Assembly: GCA_905214925.1 (NCBI GenBank) | Contig: CAJMOB010000001.1 | Location: forward strand, 203,080 to 267,079 | Source of the DNA: Scybalomonas sp905214925 | GTDB taxonomy: Bacteria > Bacillota > Clostridia > Lachnospirales > Lachnospiraceae | Direction of reading: 5' to 3' | Length of the DNA: 64,000 nt | Shown: one piece after another, positions 26,206-35,022 of the stretch | Numbering within the stretch: the first letter of the stretch is position 1 | How the letters are laid out: each line of letters starts with the position of its first letter | Made by a program: the position numbers and the translations under genes | Notes under the pieces: generated by a model | Database searches by the model: none | Told to the model about the DNA's origin: nothing | Seen by the model: the letters and a program-made list of their open reading frames with translations, nothing else

Positions 26206-26283
26206 GGTACAACAATGTATGCTTTGCACGCTCTTTTCAACTTCAAGTTCCTTCTATCTAGGAAATGCGGTCCCCTATAACCA
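26206..26283. repeat. Dispersed terminator-adjacent repeat, copy D
   Basis: Begins AACAATGTATGCTTTGCAC and continues CTCTTTTCAACTTCAAGTT, which aligns with copy A at 29370. It ends CCCTATAACC against the mreB terminator. Confidence 0.5.
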
Positions 26284-26324
26284 AAAAAGGAACCATTGCA
26301 TAACATAAGCAATCGTCCCTTTTT
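26284..26324 (-). terminator. Terminator of mreB
   Basis: Arms 26284-26299 and 26309-26324 (AAAAAGG...GCAATCG...CCTTTTT). One of two mismatches is G-U in minus-strand RNA. Confidence 0.7.
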
Positions 26325-26335
26325 ACTCTCTTTAT

Positions 26336-27322
26336 TTATTTATCACTTAAGTATTCCACATATTGACCTGTACCAATGGCTACCGCTGTCAATGGTTCGT
26401 CTGCTGTCATTGTATTAATACCTGTTTTTTCTTCAATTAATTCTTCTAAACCATGAAGTAATGCACCACCACCTGTTAATACAATACCTCTATCAGAAAT
26501 ATCGGCAGCTAATTCTGGTGGAGTTTTTTCAAGAACACTGTGTACCGCTTCTACGATCTGAGTCGCAGCTTCACGAAGCGCTTCTTCTGTTTCTTCTGAT
26601 GTAACAGTGATTGTTTTTGGAAGACCTGTTACAAGATTACGTCCACGGACATCCATAGAAGAAACCTCTGGGCGTTTATATACCGTACCAATTGTAATTT
26701 TAATGTCTTCTGCTGTTCTTTCACCGATTAATAAATTATGCTTTTTACGCATATAACGAATAATTGCTTCATCAAAATCATCACCTGCAATTTTGATAGA
26801 AGTGCTTACAACTGTTCCGCCAAGAGAAATAACTGCAATATCAGAAGTACCACCACCGATATCAACGATCATATTTCCAACTGGTTTTGCAATTTCAATC
26901 CCTGCACCAATAGCTGCTGCAATTGGCTCTTCGATGATAACAACGTCTCTTGCGCCCGCTTCTCTTGTTGCATCATCAACCGCTTTTTTCTCAACTTCTG
27001 TCGCTCCACTTGGGACACAGACAGCAACTCTTGGTCGTTTGGAGAAGAACGATTTCCCAACCGCTTTTTGGATAAAGTATTTGATCATTTTTTCTGTTAC
27101 TGTATAATCAGAAATAACACCTTGTCTTAATGGACGAACTGCCACGATGTTTCCTGGTGTTCTACCAAGCATTAAACGTGCTTCTTCTCCAATTGCTTTA
27201 ATTTTATTTGTTTTTCTATCAAAAGCCACTACGGATGGCTCTTTTAAAACAACACCTTTGCCTTTTACATATACTAAGACACTTGCTGTTCCCAAATCGA
27301 TTCCAATATCTGTACTTGCCAT
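26336..27322 (-). CDS. mreB: MreB/Mbl actin-like rod-shape protein
   Basis: A 328-residue actin-fold ATPase. Phosphate 1 is DIGIDLGTASVLVYV, phosphate 2 is MIVDIGGGTSDIAVISLGG and the adenosine motif is VLTGGGALLHGLEEL. It polymerises under the membrane to guide cell-wall elongation. It is not followed by mreC and mreD, so it may be an extra paralogue of the Mbl type rather than the main mreBCD copy. AGGGG precedes the ATG. Confidence 0.93.
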   Translation of the reverse strand: MASTDIGIDLGTASVLVYVKGKGVVLKEPSVVAFDRKTNKIKAIGEEARLMLGRTPGNIVAVRPLRQGVISDYTVTEKMIKYFIQKAVGKSFFSKRPRVAVCVPSGATEVEKKAVDDATREAGARDVVIIEEPIAAAIGAGIEIAKPVGNMIVDIGGGTSDIAVISLGGTVVSTSIKIAGDDFDEAIIRYMRKKHNLLIGERTAEDIKITIGTVYKRPEVSSMDVRGRNLVTGLPKTITVTSEETEEALREAATQIVEAVHSVLEKTPPELAADISDRGIVLTGGGALLHGLEELIEEKTGINTMTADEPLTAVAIGTGQYVEYLSDK

Positions 27323-27828
27323 TTTTGTCCCCTTTCGTTCATCTGCTCTCTTTTTAACTTTATTGTTTCCATAGTTTTATAATTTATCAGATTTCCCACC
27401 GAATGTTTCAAAATCGTTTCCTATATAATTATATACATTCTAACGTAATTTGCAATGAGAAGTTTTCATTTTTCTACAATTTTCCTACTTTTCTAGCAAA
27501 TAATGAAAATCAAGAATATTACTTCTCCTTTTTTGTTGATTTTTCTAGTACTTTTTTAACTCTCCCTTAGGAAAAACGATTTATTTCTATTATACTTGTT
27601 TTTTCTACTTCTGACAACAGGCTTGATTCTTACATTTTCTTTTCAATTTGTTACCCTTTTCCAGTTGAAAAATAGCATCCTCATTATAAATAATAGCTTT
27701 AAATTTTACAAAAAAACTGCCATACAAAAATTTGCACGGCAGTTTTTTATCGATTATTCAATTCATTTCTTTTTAAATAAAAATGCGTGTACTTCTGTTT
27801 GACTTATGCCTTCCACGCAAACTAAAAT
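27323..27828. other. AT-rich intergenic region between the AEC gene and mreB
   Basis: About 500 bases with the AEC terminator at 27711-27748 and the mreB promoter region near 27370-27400 (a minus-strand TATAAA). I see no convincing gene; a plus-strand frame at 27596-27802 spans the terminator. Confidence 0.5.
27711..27748 (-). terminator. Terminator of the AEC transporter gene
   Basis: Perfect arms AAAAAACTGCC (27711-27721) and GGCAGTTTTTT (27738-27748). Confidence 0.75.
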
Positions 27829-28788
27829 TTAAAATAGCATTGTAATTGCTGGAATTGTAATGATAGATACTAACGTAGTAATAAATACCCCTTTCGCAGC
27901 TTTTACATCATCTTGACCATACTGTTTTGAAAACATAACAGTTGTTGCCGCTACTGGCATTGCTGATACAATAACAGTAATCGCTAAAATCATTGGATCT
28001 GTAATGAAATTACGAAATACTAACCAAATAAGCACTGGTGCTGCCCCTTGTTTCAAAATCGTATATGGATAAAGACGATATTCACTAAATACTTCTCTTA
28101 ATGGTACCGTTGCAAGAGAAGAACCGATTACGATCATAGCAAGTGGTGTTGTCATACTTCCAACTGTGCTACAAGTAGTGGAAATAATATCTGGAACTGG
28201 AATCTTAAAGGAGAAGAGTAAAATAGCAACAATCGCTGCAATAATTCCTGGATTTAATAATGATTTCACAGAAACTGCACCCTTTCCAGATTTTCCTGAC
28301 ATTAACACTACCCCAAATGTAAATACGAATAAATTAAATGTTAAGTTGAAGATTGCTGTAAAAAATACTCCTGTTTCCCCATAAATAGCATTGACCACTG
28401 GAAATCCCATAAATGCAACATTAGAAAATGTTGTCATAAAAATATATAATCTCTTATCCTGTTGTGGTACTCTTGTAATAAAATTAAGAGCAACTCCAAT
28501 CACAGGAAAAATAATGTACATTACAATGGATAATAAAAATACCATAAAGATATCTTTCATTGTTCCTTCTGGTTTTGCTGTCATAACAGATGCTAATACC
28601 ATTGCTGGACAAGTGATCTTTACAACCATTGCAGATAGTCCACTTGACATTTCTGGTGACACAATCTTCCACTTAGATGCTCCATATCCAAGAGCAATCA
28701 TTAAAAATAAACACATCATTTGGTTAAACACTACAATTACACTTTCGCCCACGTCGCTTTGCCTCACTTTCTTTGTGACCTGATTCAT
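27829..28788 (-). CDS. AEC family transporter
   Basis: A 319-residue protein of the auxin efflux carrier/malate permease-like family, with about ten membrane helices in two inverted halves. SNVAFMGFPVVNAIYGE is typical of the family. Bacterial members export or import organic acids; the substrate is unknown here. The first ATG (28788) has no ribosome site; a GTG at 28752 preceded by GAGG may be the true start (307 residues). It is monocistronic, with a leader carrying a short ORF. Confidence 0.88.
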   Translation of the reverse strand: MNQVTKKVRQSDVGESVIVVFNQMMCLFLMIALGYGASKWKIVSPEMSSGLSAMVVKITCPAMVLASVMTAKPEGTMKDIFMVFLLSIVMYIIFPVIGVALNFITRVPQQDKRLYIFMTTFSNVAFMGFPVVNAIYGETGVFFTAIFNLTFNLFVFTFGVVLMSGKSGKGAVSVKSLLNPGIIAAIVAILLFSFKIPVPDIISTTCSTVGSMTTPLAMIVIGSSLATVPLREVFSEYRLYPYTILKQGAAPVLIWLVFRNFITDPMILAITVIVSAMPVAATTVMFSKQYGQDDVKAAKGVFITTLVSIITIPAITMLF

Positions 28789-28927
28789 AACGAAACTGAG
28801 TGGTTTCTAGTGGTTCAAAGACTTCGCTTTACCTCTAGCACAACTTTTTGATATGAATCAACCGTTTCTAACTTAAAATACCGATATTTATTTTATAGAG
28901 TTCTTTTCTCTGTTTGTAATTCAGGAC

Positions 28928-28966
28928 TTATGCGTTACTATCGTAAATTTCCTTTCCTAATTTCAC
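28928..28966 (-). CDS. Short leader ORF upstream of the AEC gene
   Basis: A GTG at 28966 sits 8 bases after GGAGG (28975-28980) and opens a 12-codon frame, MKLGKEIYDSNA, ending at 28928, about 140 bases before the AEC gene. The ribosome site is as strong as those of real genes. It may be a leader peptide or the stump of a lost gene; the residues resemble the start of HD-GYP-type proteins, a weak similarity over so few positions. Confidence 0.3.
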   Translation of the reverse strand: MKLGKEIYDSNA

Positions 28967-29369
28967 TTGTTGTACCTCCTTCTGACTGCTTCTTCTGCTT
29001 CCTTCTCATAACCCATCTTCCCATTATGATCCGATTTTATAAAAGAAAGGATTTTTAGTAACTCCGATAATTGTATTATAGATCGATTAGTCAAAAAAAT
29101 AAAGTGTTTTTTTTCATTCCATCAGTATTATTTACAATTTTGTAATACCAAAACAGCATTTTTTATCCTTCTTCCACAAGAAACATTGATAAAATAGTCA
29201 CAATTCTCTCCACAGTGCACTTTTTGACTAATGCAATAGGTAGAATAAACAAATATTTTAAAAATTTTTATGTAAAATAACGAATTCAATTTTCCTTTTT
29301 TTTCGGCATATTTATCTAAAAATGAACAAAAACCATTCCCTTTTTAATGGCTTTTTTTCCAGAACAAAG

Positions 29370-29462
29370 TATGCCTTGTACACTCTTGGCAACTTTAAGT
29401 CACTTCTAGCAATGTAGACTTTGCCGCGCGGGATCAGTTTGCGAGAAATTTCCTATAAGACA
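29370..29462. repeat. Dispersed terminator-adjacent repeat, copy A
   Basis: Begins AGAACAAAGTATGCCTTG and ends CAGTTTGCGAGAAATTTC-CTATAAGACA directly against the terminator of the FabK-like gene. It shares both ends with copy B at 45635 and its middle with copy D at 26206. Confidence 0.6.
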
Positions 29463-29463
29463 A

Positions 29464-29524
29464 AAAACCTCTTTTATAGGACTTTCTATTACTTTTTATT
29501 TTACATTCCTATAAAAGAGGTTTT
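29464..29524 (-). terminator. Terminator of the FabK-like gene
   Basis: Perfect 18-base arms (29464-29481 and 29507-29524, AAAACCTCTTTTATAGGA) with a 25-base loop. Confidence 0.8.
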
Positions 29525-29549
29525 CTTTTTTATTATTTTTTATTATTAT

Positions 29550-30653
29550 TTATTGTTCACCAACATAGCGATTTAACACTTCTCTTACTGTTGTAATACG
29601 ATTTTCTAAATACGCATCGGCTCCACAAAACATTAATCCTTCTTCCACATTTCCCTTCACTGCTTGAATCAATCCTTCTGTAATACAATATGGAATTTCC
29701 TTTGGATTGCAATGAGAAATACAAGCATGACAAGAAGTGACTGGTATTCTTCCTTCTTTTTGTATTCTCTTTTGAAAAGCGTTATTCATGGCTCTTCCTG
29801 GCATTCCAACAGGACTTTTCACAAGAATAATATCTTCTTCTTTACACGCAATATAGGCCTCTTTATATCGCTCATCGGCGTCACATTCCACGGTTGTTAC
29901 AAAAGGAGTCGCCACTTGAATACCATCTGCTCCCATCTCAATGTACTTTTCTAGCTGATCTTTTGTTCGAACTCCACCTGCTACAATAATCGGAATCTTA
30001 TGTCCATATTTTTCTTCATATGGTTTCACTGTATCTATGATGTTTTGAATCTCTTCATCGAAGTTCATCTCGTCCATATGCTGTAATTCCTCTAACTTAA
30101 ATCCAAGATGTCCTCCTGCTCTTGGACCTTCAATTACAACGGCATCTGGCGCTACTTTTTCCTTCTTATCCCATAATTTTAAAATGACATTCATGGCTTT
30201 TTTAGAAGACACAATTGGAACTAATTTTGGCATTTTTGCAGCTTCACCACAACTTTTTAATCGTTCCCATTCCTCTTTTGCGATTTTAGGAAGATCCACT
30301 GGCAATCCTGCTCCTGAAATAATTAAATCTACCTTCGCTCTTACTGCTTCTTTTACATACTCACTATATTGCTTTGTAGCAACCATAATATTGACTCCAA
30401 TAATCCCTTTCGGAGCAATTTTTCTCGCCTTTTGTACTTCTTTTTGAATGGCTCTTAAGTTGGCTTGTAATGGTTGTTTATCAAAATCTGACTCTCGGTA
30501 ACCAATTTGTGCAGTGGAAATAATTCCGATGGCACCTTCTTTTGCAACAGCTCCCGCTAAAGAACTTAAACTCACTCCTACTCCCATTCCTCCTTGAATA
30601 ATTGGAATTCTTGCAATTAACTCGCCAATTTGTAATGGTTTTATTTTATTCAT
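29550..30653 (-). CDS. FMN-dependent oxidoreductase of the nitronate monooxygenase/FabK family
   Basis: A 367-residue TIM-barrel flavoprotein. RIPIIQGGMGVGVSLSSLAGAV at the start and IPIIVAGGVRTKDQ with GADGIQVATPFVTT bind FMN; EGPRAGGHLG holds the family His. The C-terminal region has a Cys-rich CHACISHCNPKEIPYC segment not typical of FabK, which is about 50 residues shorter. It follows accA but is separated by a terminator (30824-30857), so it is its own unit. It could be the missing enoyl-ACP reductase or a nitronate/other oxidoreductase. Confidence 0.8.
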   Translation of the reverse strand: MNKIKPLQIGELIARIPIIQGGMGVGVSLSSLAGAVAKEGAIGIISTAQIGYRESDFDKQPLQANLRAIQKEVQKARKIAPKGIIGVNIMVATKQYSEYVKEAVRAKVDLIISGAGLPVDLPKIAKEEWERLKSCGEAAKMPKLVPIVSSKKAMNVILKLWDKKEKVAPDAVVIEGPRAGGHLGFKLEELQHMDEMNFDEEIQNIIDTVKPYEEKYGHKIPIIVAGGVRTKDQLEKYIEMGADGIQVATPFVTTVECDADERYKEAYIACKEEDIILVKSPVGMPGRAMNNAFQKRIQKEGRIPVTSCHACISHCNPKEIPYCITEGLIQAVKGNVEEGLMFCGADAYLENRITTVREVLNRYVGEQ

Positions 30654-30745
30654 ACAAATCCTCTTTTCTTTTTTTTATTACTTTGATTATTCGGTTTCCT
30701 TATTTTTTATTTGAATTTCTTTTCATACTTTTTACTTTTAGAAAC

Positions 30746-30765
30746 ATAGTAGTTTCCAATACTAT
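30746..30765. promoter_or_regulatory. Small palindrome upstream of the FabK-like gene
   Basis: ATAGTA-N8-TACTAT in the 210-base gap between accA and the FabK-like gene. A possible operator; weak on its own. Confidence 0.2.
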
Positions 30766-30823
30766 CTTTTCTTTTTTTATAAAACTTATTATCTAGTTTT
30801 CATTAACCAAAATTTTTGCGTAA

Positions 30824-30857
30824 AAAAGAAAGGCTATTTAGCCATAGCCATTCTTTT
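30824..30857 (-). terminator. Terminator of the fab-acc operon
   Basis: Arms AAAAGAAAGGCTAT (30824-30837) and ATAGCCATTCTTTT (30844-30857), one mismatch, directly after accA. Confidence 0.75.
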
Positions 30858-30863
30858 CCCTTA

Positions 30864-31655
30864 TTAAAACGCACGGAATCGTTCATATCGCTTTGCACAA
30901 ATTTCTTCTGGAGTCATTTGTTCATATTTTTTTACAAAGGCTTCGATTTTTTCTCTCATTCCCGTTGTAATCTCTTCGATATTATCGATACCAATCGGTT
31001 CCTCTTCTTCTATGATTTCCTCCACGACTTGGAGATTTTTTAAGTCAGAGGCTGTGATCTTCATAACAGAAGCTGCCTCTGGCGCCCGTTTTCCATCTTT
31101 CCATAAAATAGCTGCAAATCCTTCTGGAGAAAGGACAGAATATGTGGCATTTTCCATAATCCACACTTCATTAGCCACAGCAAGAGCAATGGCTCCACCA
31201 CTTCCTCCCTCTCCAATCATAATGGAGAGAATTGGAACTTTTAGACCAGCCATCTCATATAAGTTGCGTGCGATGGCCTCTCCTTGGCCTCTTTCTTCTG
31301 CTTCAATGCCACAATAAGCACCCGGTGTATCCACAAAGCAAATAATTGGGCGATGAAACTTTTCCGCTTGTTTCATCAAACGCAATGCTTTTCGATAGCC
31401 TTCTGGAGAAGGCATACCAAAATTTCTCTTTACATTTTCTTTTGTGGTACGCCCTTTTTGCTGTCCGATTACCGTAAATGTCTTTCCATTTAATCCCGCT
31501 AATCCTCCAACAATGGCTGGATCATCTCCATAACAGCGATCGCCATGGAGTTCAATAAAATCATCAAATATAAAACTAATATAATCAAGGCTTGTTGGGC
31601 GTCCTGCACTTCTTGAAATCTGCACACGCTCCCATGCATTTAATTGCTCTGCCAT
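30864..31655 (-). CDS. accA: Acetyl-CoA carboxylase carboxyltransferase subunit alpha
   Basis: A 263-residue crotonase-fold subunit. It begins MAEQLNAWERVQISRSAGRP, and IGEGGSGGAIALAVAN forms the oxyanion region. With AccD it transfers CO2 from biotin to acetyl-CoA to make malonyl-CoA. The ATG at 31655 follows TTAGGAGG; an upstream ATG-like start at 31679 precedes that site. Shorter than the E. coli subunit, as in other Clostridia. Last gene of the fab-acc operon. Confidence 0.95.
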   Translation of the reverse strand: MAEQLNAWERVQISRSAGRPTSLDYISFIFDDFIELHGDRCYGDDPAIVGGLAGLNGKTFTVIGQQKGRTTKENVKRNFGMPSPEGYRKALRLMKQAEKFHRPIICFVDTPGAYCGIEAEERGQGEAIARNLYEMAGLKVPILSIMIGEGGSGGAIALAVANEVWIMENATYSVLSPEGFAAILWKDGKRAPEAASVMKITASDLKNLQVVEEIIEEEEPIGIDNIEEITTGMREKIEAFVKKYEQMTPEEICAKRYERFRAF

Positions 31656-31705
31656 ATAGTTCCTCCTAACATCCGTCACAAAACTTCATACTATCGTCAA
31701 CACTT

Positions 31706-32575
31706 TTATTTCCGAAGCAATAAACTTAAAATTGGTCTTAAATGTTTTCTCTCAACGATTTTATCGATAAATCCATGTTCTTGTAGAAATTCTGCTCTTT
31801 GAAAGCCCTCTGGAAGTTTTTGTCCAATCGTCTGTTCAATGACTCGTTGTCCCGCAAATCCAATTAAAGCTCCTGGTTCTGCCAATATAATATCTCCAAG
31901 CATCGCAAAACTAGCAGTTACTCCGCCTGTTGTTGGATCCGTAATGACTGTAATATATAAAAGACCTGCTTCATCGTGTCGTTTTAACGCTTGTGATGTC
32001 TTTGCCATCTGCATAAGAGAAATAATCCCTTCTTGCATTCTAGCACCACCAGAACAAGTAAATAGGATAACAGGAAGTTTTTCTTCTGTTGCTCGCTCTA
32101 CTGCTCTTGTAATCTTTTCACCAACCACATGACCCATGCTTCCCATCATAAAATCCGATGCCATAACGCCGATTACAACAGGAATCCCTTTGATCGTTCC
32201 CTTTCCTGTCATAACGGCCTCTTCTAAGTTGGTCACTTCTTTCATATGCTCTAACTTGCTTTGATATCCAGGAAACTCTAATGGATCCGATGTTTCTAGC
32301 TTTTCATCCCATTCGACAAAACTTCCTTTATCCACAATCATACGGATACGATTTCTTGGACGAATCCGGAAATAATGACCGCAATGAGGGCAAATATAAT
32401 AGTTAGAAGCGATGTCCTCTGCATAGATTAAATCGCCACAAGCATCACATTTTTCAAACAAACCATCTGGAATTTGTGGTTCATCTAAATTTTTTCGGAT
32501 ATGCTCTCCTTTTTTTGCCTGACGGCGTTCGCTCATGGATAAACCAGATGTCTTTTTAAACATTTCTTTTAACAT
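31706..32575 (-). CDS. accD: Acetyl-CoA carboxylase carboxyltransferase subunit beta
   Basis: A 289-residue subunit. An N-terminal zinc ribbon is formed by CDAC and CPHC (about residues 43-65), followed by the crotonase core with FTCSGGARMQEG and TDPTTGGVTASFAMLGD. It pairs with AccA. GGGAG is suitably spaced before the ATG, which lies 35 bases after accC. Confidence 0.95.
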   Translation of the reverse strand: MLKEMFKKTSGLSMSERRQAKKGEHIRKNLDEPQIPDGLFEKCDACGDLIYAEDIASNYYICPHCGHYFRIRPRNRIRMIVDKGSFVEWDEKLETSDPLEFPGYQSKLEHMKEVTNLEEAVMTGKGTIKGIPVVIGVMASDFMMGSMGHVVGEKITRAVERATEEKLPVILFTCSGGARMQEGIISLMQMAKTSQALKRHDEAGLLYITVITDPTTGGVTASFAMLGDIILAEPGALIGFAGQRVIEQTIGQKLPEGFQRAEFLQEHGFIDKIVERKHLRPILSLLLRK

Positions 32576-32610
32576 ATCATCGATCTCCCATTCCTATGTC
32601 AAATTTCTTC

Positions 32611-33966
32611 TTACTCTTGTTGCAATCGTTCTTGGAAACGTTCAATAAATCCTGTATCCACATTTCCTTTTACATATTCTTCATCGTTAAATATTTCATA
32701 CTGATAATCTAAATTTGTTTTTACGCCTTGTACAATTAGCTCTCCTAACGCGCTGCGCATTTTTTTAATGGCAAGCTCCCTTGTCTCATCATGGACAATT
32801 AATTTTGCCACCATGGAATCATAGTACGGAGGAATGGTACAGCCTGCATAGAGTGCAGAATCCACTCGGATCCCCTTCCCTCCTGGAAAATGAATATAAT
32901 TTACTGTTCCAGGACAAGGCATAAAGTTTTTATCAGGATCTTCTGCATTAATACGACATTCAATAGCATGGCCTGAAATTTTCACATCTTCTTGACGAAG
33001 TGCCAACGTTTCTCCTGCAGCAATTTTTATCTGTTCTTTAATTAAATCCACACCTGTTATCATTTCCGTCACAGGATGTTCTACTTGGATTCTCGTATTC
33101 ATTTCCATAAAATAAAACTCATTGTTTTGATCCAATAAAAATTCAATCGTTCCTGCACTATAATATCCCGTGGCTTTTGCCGCTTTTACAGCTGCTTCTC
33201 CCATCTTTTTTCGAAGTGTTTCATCAATTGCAATGGAAGGTGCCTCTTCAATCATCTTTTGGTGACGTCTTTGAATGGAACAGTCACGTTCCCCAAGATA
33301 AATTGTATTTCCTTTTTGATCTGCAAGAACTTGAATTTCCACATGACGAGGATTTTTCACATAGCGTTCTAAATACATGGTATTGTCTCCAAACCCATTC
33401 ACTGCTTCTCTTTGGGCAGTTTCGAATTTTTCTAAAAATTCTTCTTCGGATTCCGCCACGCGCATTCCTTTTCCACCGCCTCCTGCAGACGCTTTGATCA
33501 TAATTGGATATCCAATTTCTTTTGCTAACTCGATTCCTACCATACCATCATAGATCGGCTCTTTTGTTCCTGGCACAACAGGCACTCCTGCTTTCATCAT
33601 CGTATTTCTCGCCTCGGATTTATTTCCCATACGATCCATCGTATCCGCAGATGGTCCAATGAAAGTAATATTGCACTGATTGCACATTCTCACAAATTTG
33701 CTATTTTCAGATAAGAAACCAAATCCTGGATGAATGGCCTCAGCTCCACTCACTAAAGTTGCACTAATAATGCTTTCCATATTTAAATAACTATCTTTTG
33801 CGGCAGCTGGTCCGATACAAATAGTTTCATCTGCAAGCTGTGCATGAAGTGCCTCTTTATCCGCCTCTGAACAAATAGCTACGGTCATAATTCCCATCTC
33901 ACGGCACGCACGAATAATTCTGACTGCGATTTCTCCTCGATTTGCAATTAAAATTTTCTTAAACAT
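32611..33966 (-). CDS. accC: Acetyl-CoA carboxylase biotin carboxylase subunit
   Basis: A 451-residue ATP-grasp enzyme that carboxylates the biotin on AccB using bicarbonate. It begins MFKKILIANRGEIAVRIIRA, has the ATP loop KASAGGGGKGMR and the catalytic region EMNTRIQVEHPVTE. The start at 33966 (GAGG 5 bases upstream) gives the family's standard N-terminus; a frame open to 34002 adds a non-conserved extension. Confidence 0.96.
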   Translation of the reverse strand: MFKKILIANRGEIAVRIIRACREMGIMTVAICSEADKEALHAQLADETICIGPAAAKDSYLNMESIISATLVSGAEAIHPGFGFLSENSKFVRMCNQCNITFIGPSADTMDRMGNKSEARNTMMKAGVPVVPGTKEPIYDGMVGIELAKEIGYPIMIKASAGGGGKGMRVAESEEEFLEKFETAQREAVNGFGDNTMYLERYVKNPRHVEIQVLADQKGNTIYLGERDCSIQRRHQKMIEEAPSIAIDETLRKKMGEAAVKAAKATGYYSAGTIEFLLDQNNEFYFMEMNTRIQVEHPVTEMITGVDLIKEQIKIAAGETLALRQEDVKISGHAIECRINAEDPDKNFMPCPGTVNYIHFPGGKGIRVDSALYAGCTIPPYYDSMVAKLIVHDETRELAIKKMRSALGELIVQGVKTNLDYQYEIFNDEEYVKGNVDTGFIERFQERLQQE

Positions 33967-34023
33967 CATTTCCTCACTTCTTCCCGTCTTGTCTTCTTCC
34001 ATACAAAACTGATGGGATTCTTT

Positions 34024-34452
34024 CTAGTTTCCAATCATAAAAGTAAGTTCTGCCTGCGCAACTACTTTCCCATCCACAGTTGCTGTTCCTTTTCCAACAC
34101 CAACAGGACCCTTTACTTTTATCATTTCTACTTCTAATAAAAGAACATCTCCTGGCACTACCTTTTGGCGGAACTTTGCTTTATTGATTCCTCCAAAATA
34201 AGCAATCTTTCCTTTGTTCTCCTCCAAAGAAAGACAACAAACAGCGCCAACTTGGGCCATCGCTTCAATAATTAATACGCCTGGCATAACCGCTTCTTGT
34301 GGAAAATGTCCTTGGAAAAATGGCTCATTATAAGTCACACATTTCTTTCCGACTGCACGAACACCCACTTCCATTTCTTCAATGCGATCTACTAAAAGAA
34401 ATGGGGTGCGATGTGGAATAATTTCTTTTATCTGTTCAATATTTAATACCAT
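34024..34452 (-). CDS. fabZ: 3-hydroxyacyl-ACP dehydratase
   Basis: A 142-residue hot-dog-fold enzyme. IIPHRTPFLLVDRI is the family start and the catalytic His lies in GHFPQEAVMPGVLIIEAMAQ. It removes water from 3-hydroxyacyl-ACP in each elongation cycle. AAAGGAG precedes the ATG; 23 bases separate it from accB. Confidence 0.96.
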   Translation of the reverse strand: MVLNIEQIKEIIPHRTPFLLVDRIEEMEVGVRAVGKKCVTYNEPFFQGHFPQEAVMPGVLIIEAMAQVGAVCCLSLEENKGKIAYFGGINKAKFRQKVVPGDVLLLEVEMIKVKGPVGVGKGTATVDGKVVAQAELTFMIGN

Positions 34453-34475
34453 TTTCTACTCCTTTTTCCTTCCAC

Positions 34476-34979
34476 CTATCCAATGATTACAAGTGGTTGA
34501 CCAAATTCTACCATATCTCCATTGTTCACCACGATATCAAGTACCGTTCCATCAAATTCAGATTCCACTTCGTTCATTAACTTCATGGCTTCTACGATTC
34601 CAATGACCTGTCCTTTTTTCACTTGATCCCCGATGGATACAAATGGAGGTTTATCTTCTGCAGGTGCAGCATAAAATGTTCCTACAAGTGGGGATTTTAT
34701 CACATTCCCCTCCACTTGTTTTTCCTGTTTCACTGGATTTTCTTCCTTTAAAATCGCTGGTGGCATACCAATGATCTCTGTCTTTTCCACAACTTCTGCT
34801 TGTTTTTCTTCTACTTTTCTTTGTTCCATAACGGCTTCTAACGCTTTTGGCTCTTCTACCACAGCCATTCCACGATTCGCCTTTAATGTTAATTTTAAAT
34901 TTCCTTCTTCTAACACAAATTCGTTTAATTCAGAAGCAGACACTTTATCAATTAATTGCATAATCTCATTAATATTCAT
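34476..34979 (-). CDS. accB: Biotin carboxyl carrier protein of acetyl-CoA carboxylase
   Basis: A 167-residue protein. An N-terminal helical segment is followed by a charged linker rich in Glu and Lys (about 55-90), then the biotinyl domain with VEAMKLMNEVE, whose Lys carries biotin. It shuttles carboxylate between AccC and AccA/AccD. The ATG at 34979 follows AAAGGAG. Confidence 0.95.
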   Translation of the reverse strand: MNINEIMQLIDKVSASELNEFVLEEGNLKLTLKANRGMAVVEEPKALEAVMEQRKVEEKQAEVVEKTEIIGMPPAILKEENPVKQEKQVEGNVIKSPLVGTFYAAPAEDKPPFVSIGDQVKKGQVIGIVEAMKLMNEVESEFDGTVLDIVVNNGDMVEFGQPLVIIG

Positions 34980-35022
34980 ATGAGGACTCCTTTCTAATCT
35001 AGCAGTTCTTCCCAAACGATGA

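Larger units (their letters stand above)
28789..29463. other. Long intergenic region upstream of the AEC gene
   Basis: It contains the 12-codon leader ORF, a second hairpin at 29333-29350 (CCATT/AATGG flanked by A and T runs) and repeat copy A. No protein gene of normal length is supported on either strand. Confidence 0.5.

Noticed and set aside
27596..27802. 68-codon plus-strand frame between the AEC gene and mreB
   Set aside because: It crosses the AEC terminator and lacks a ribosome site and any family resemblance.
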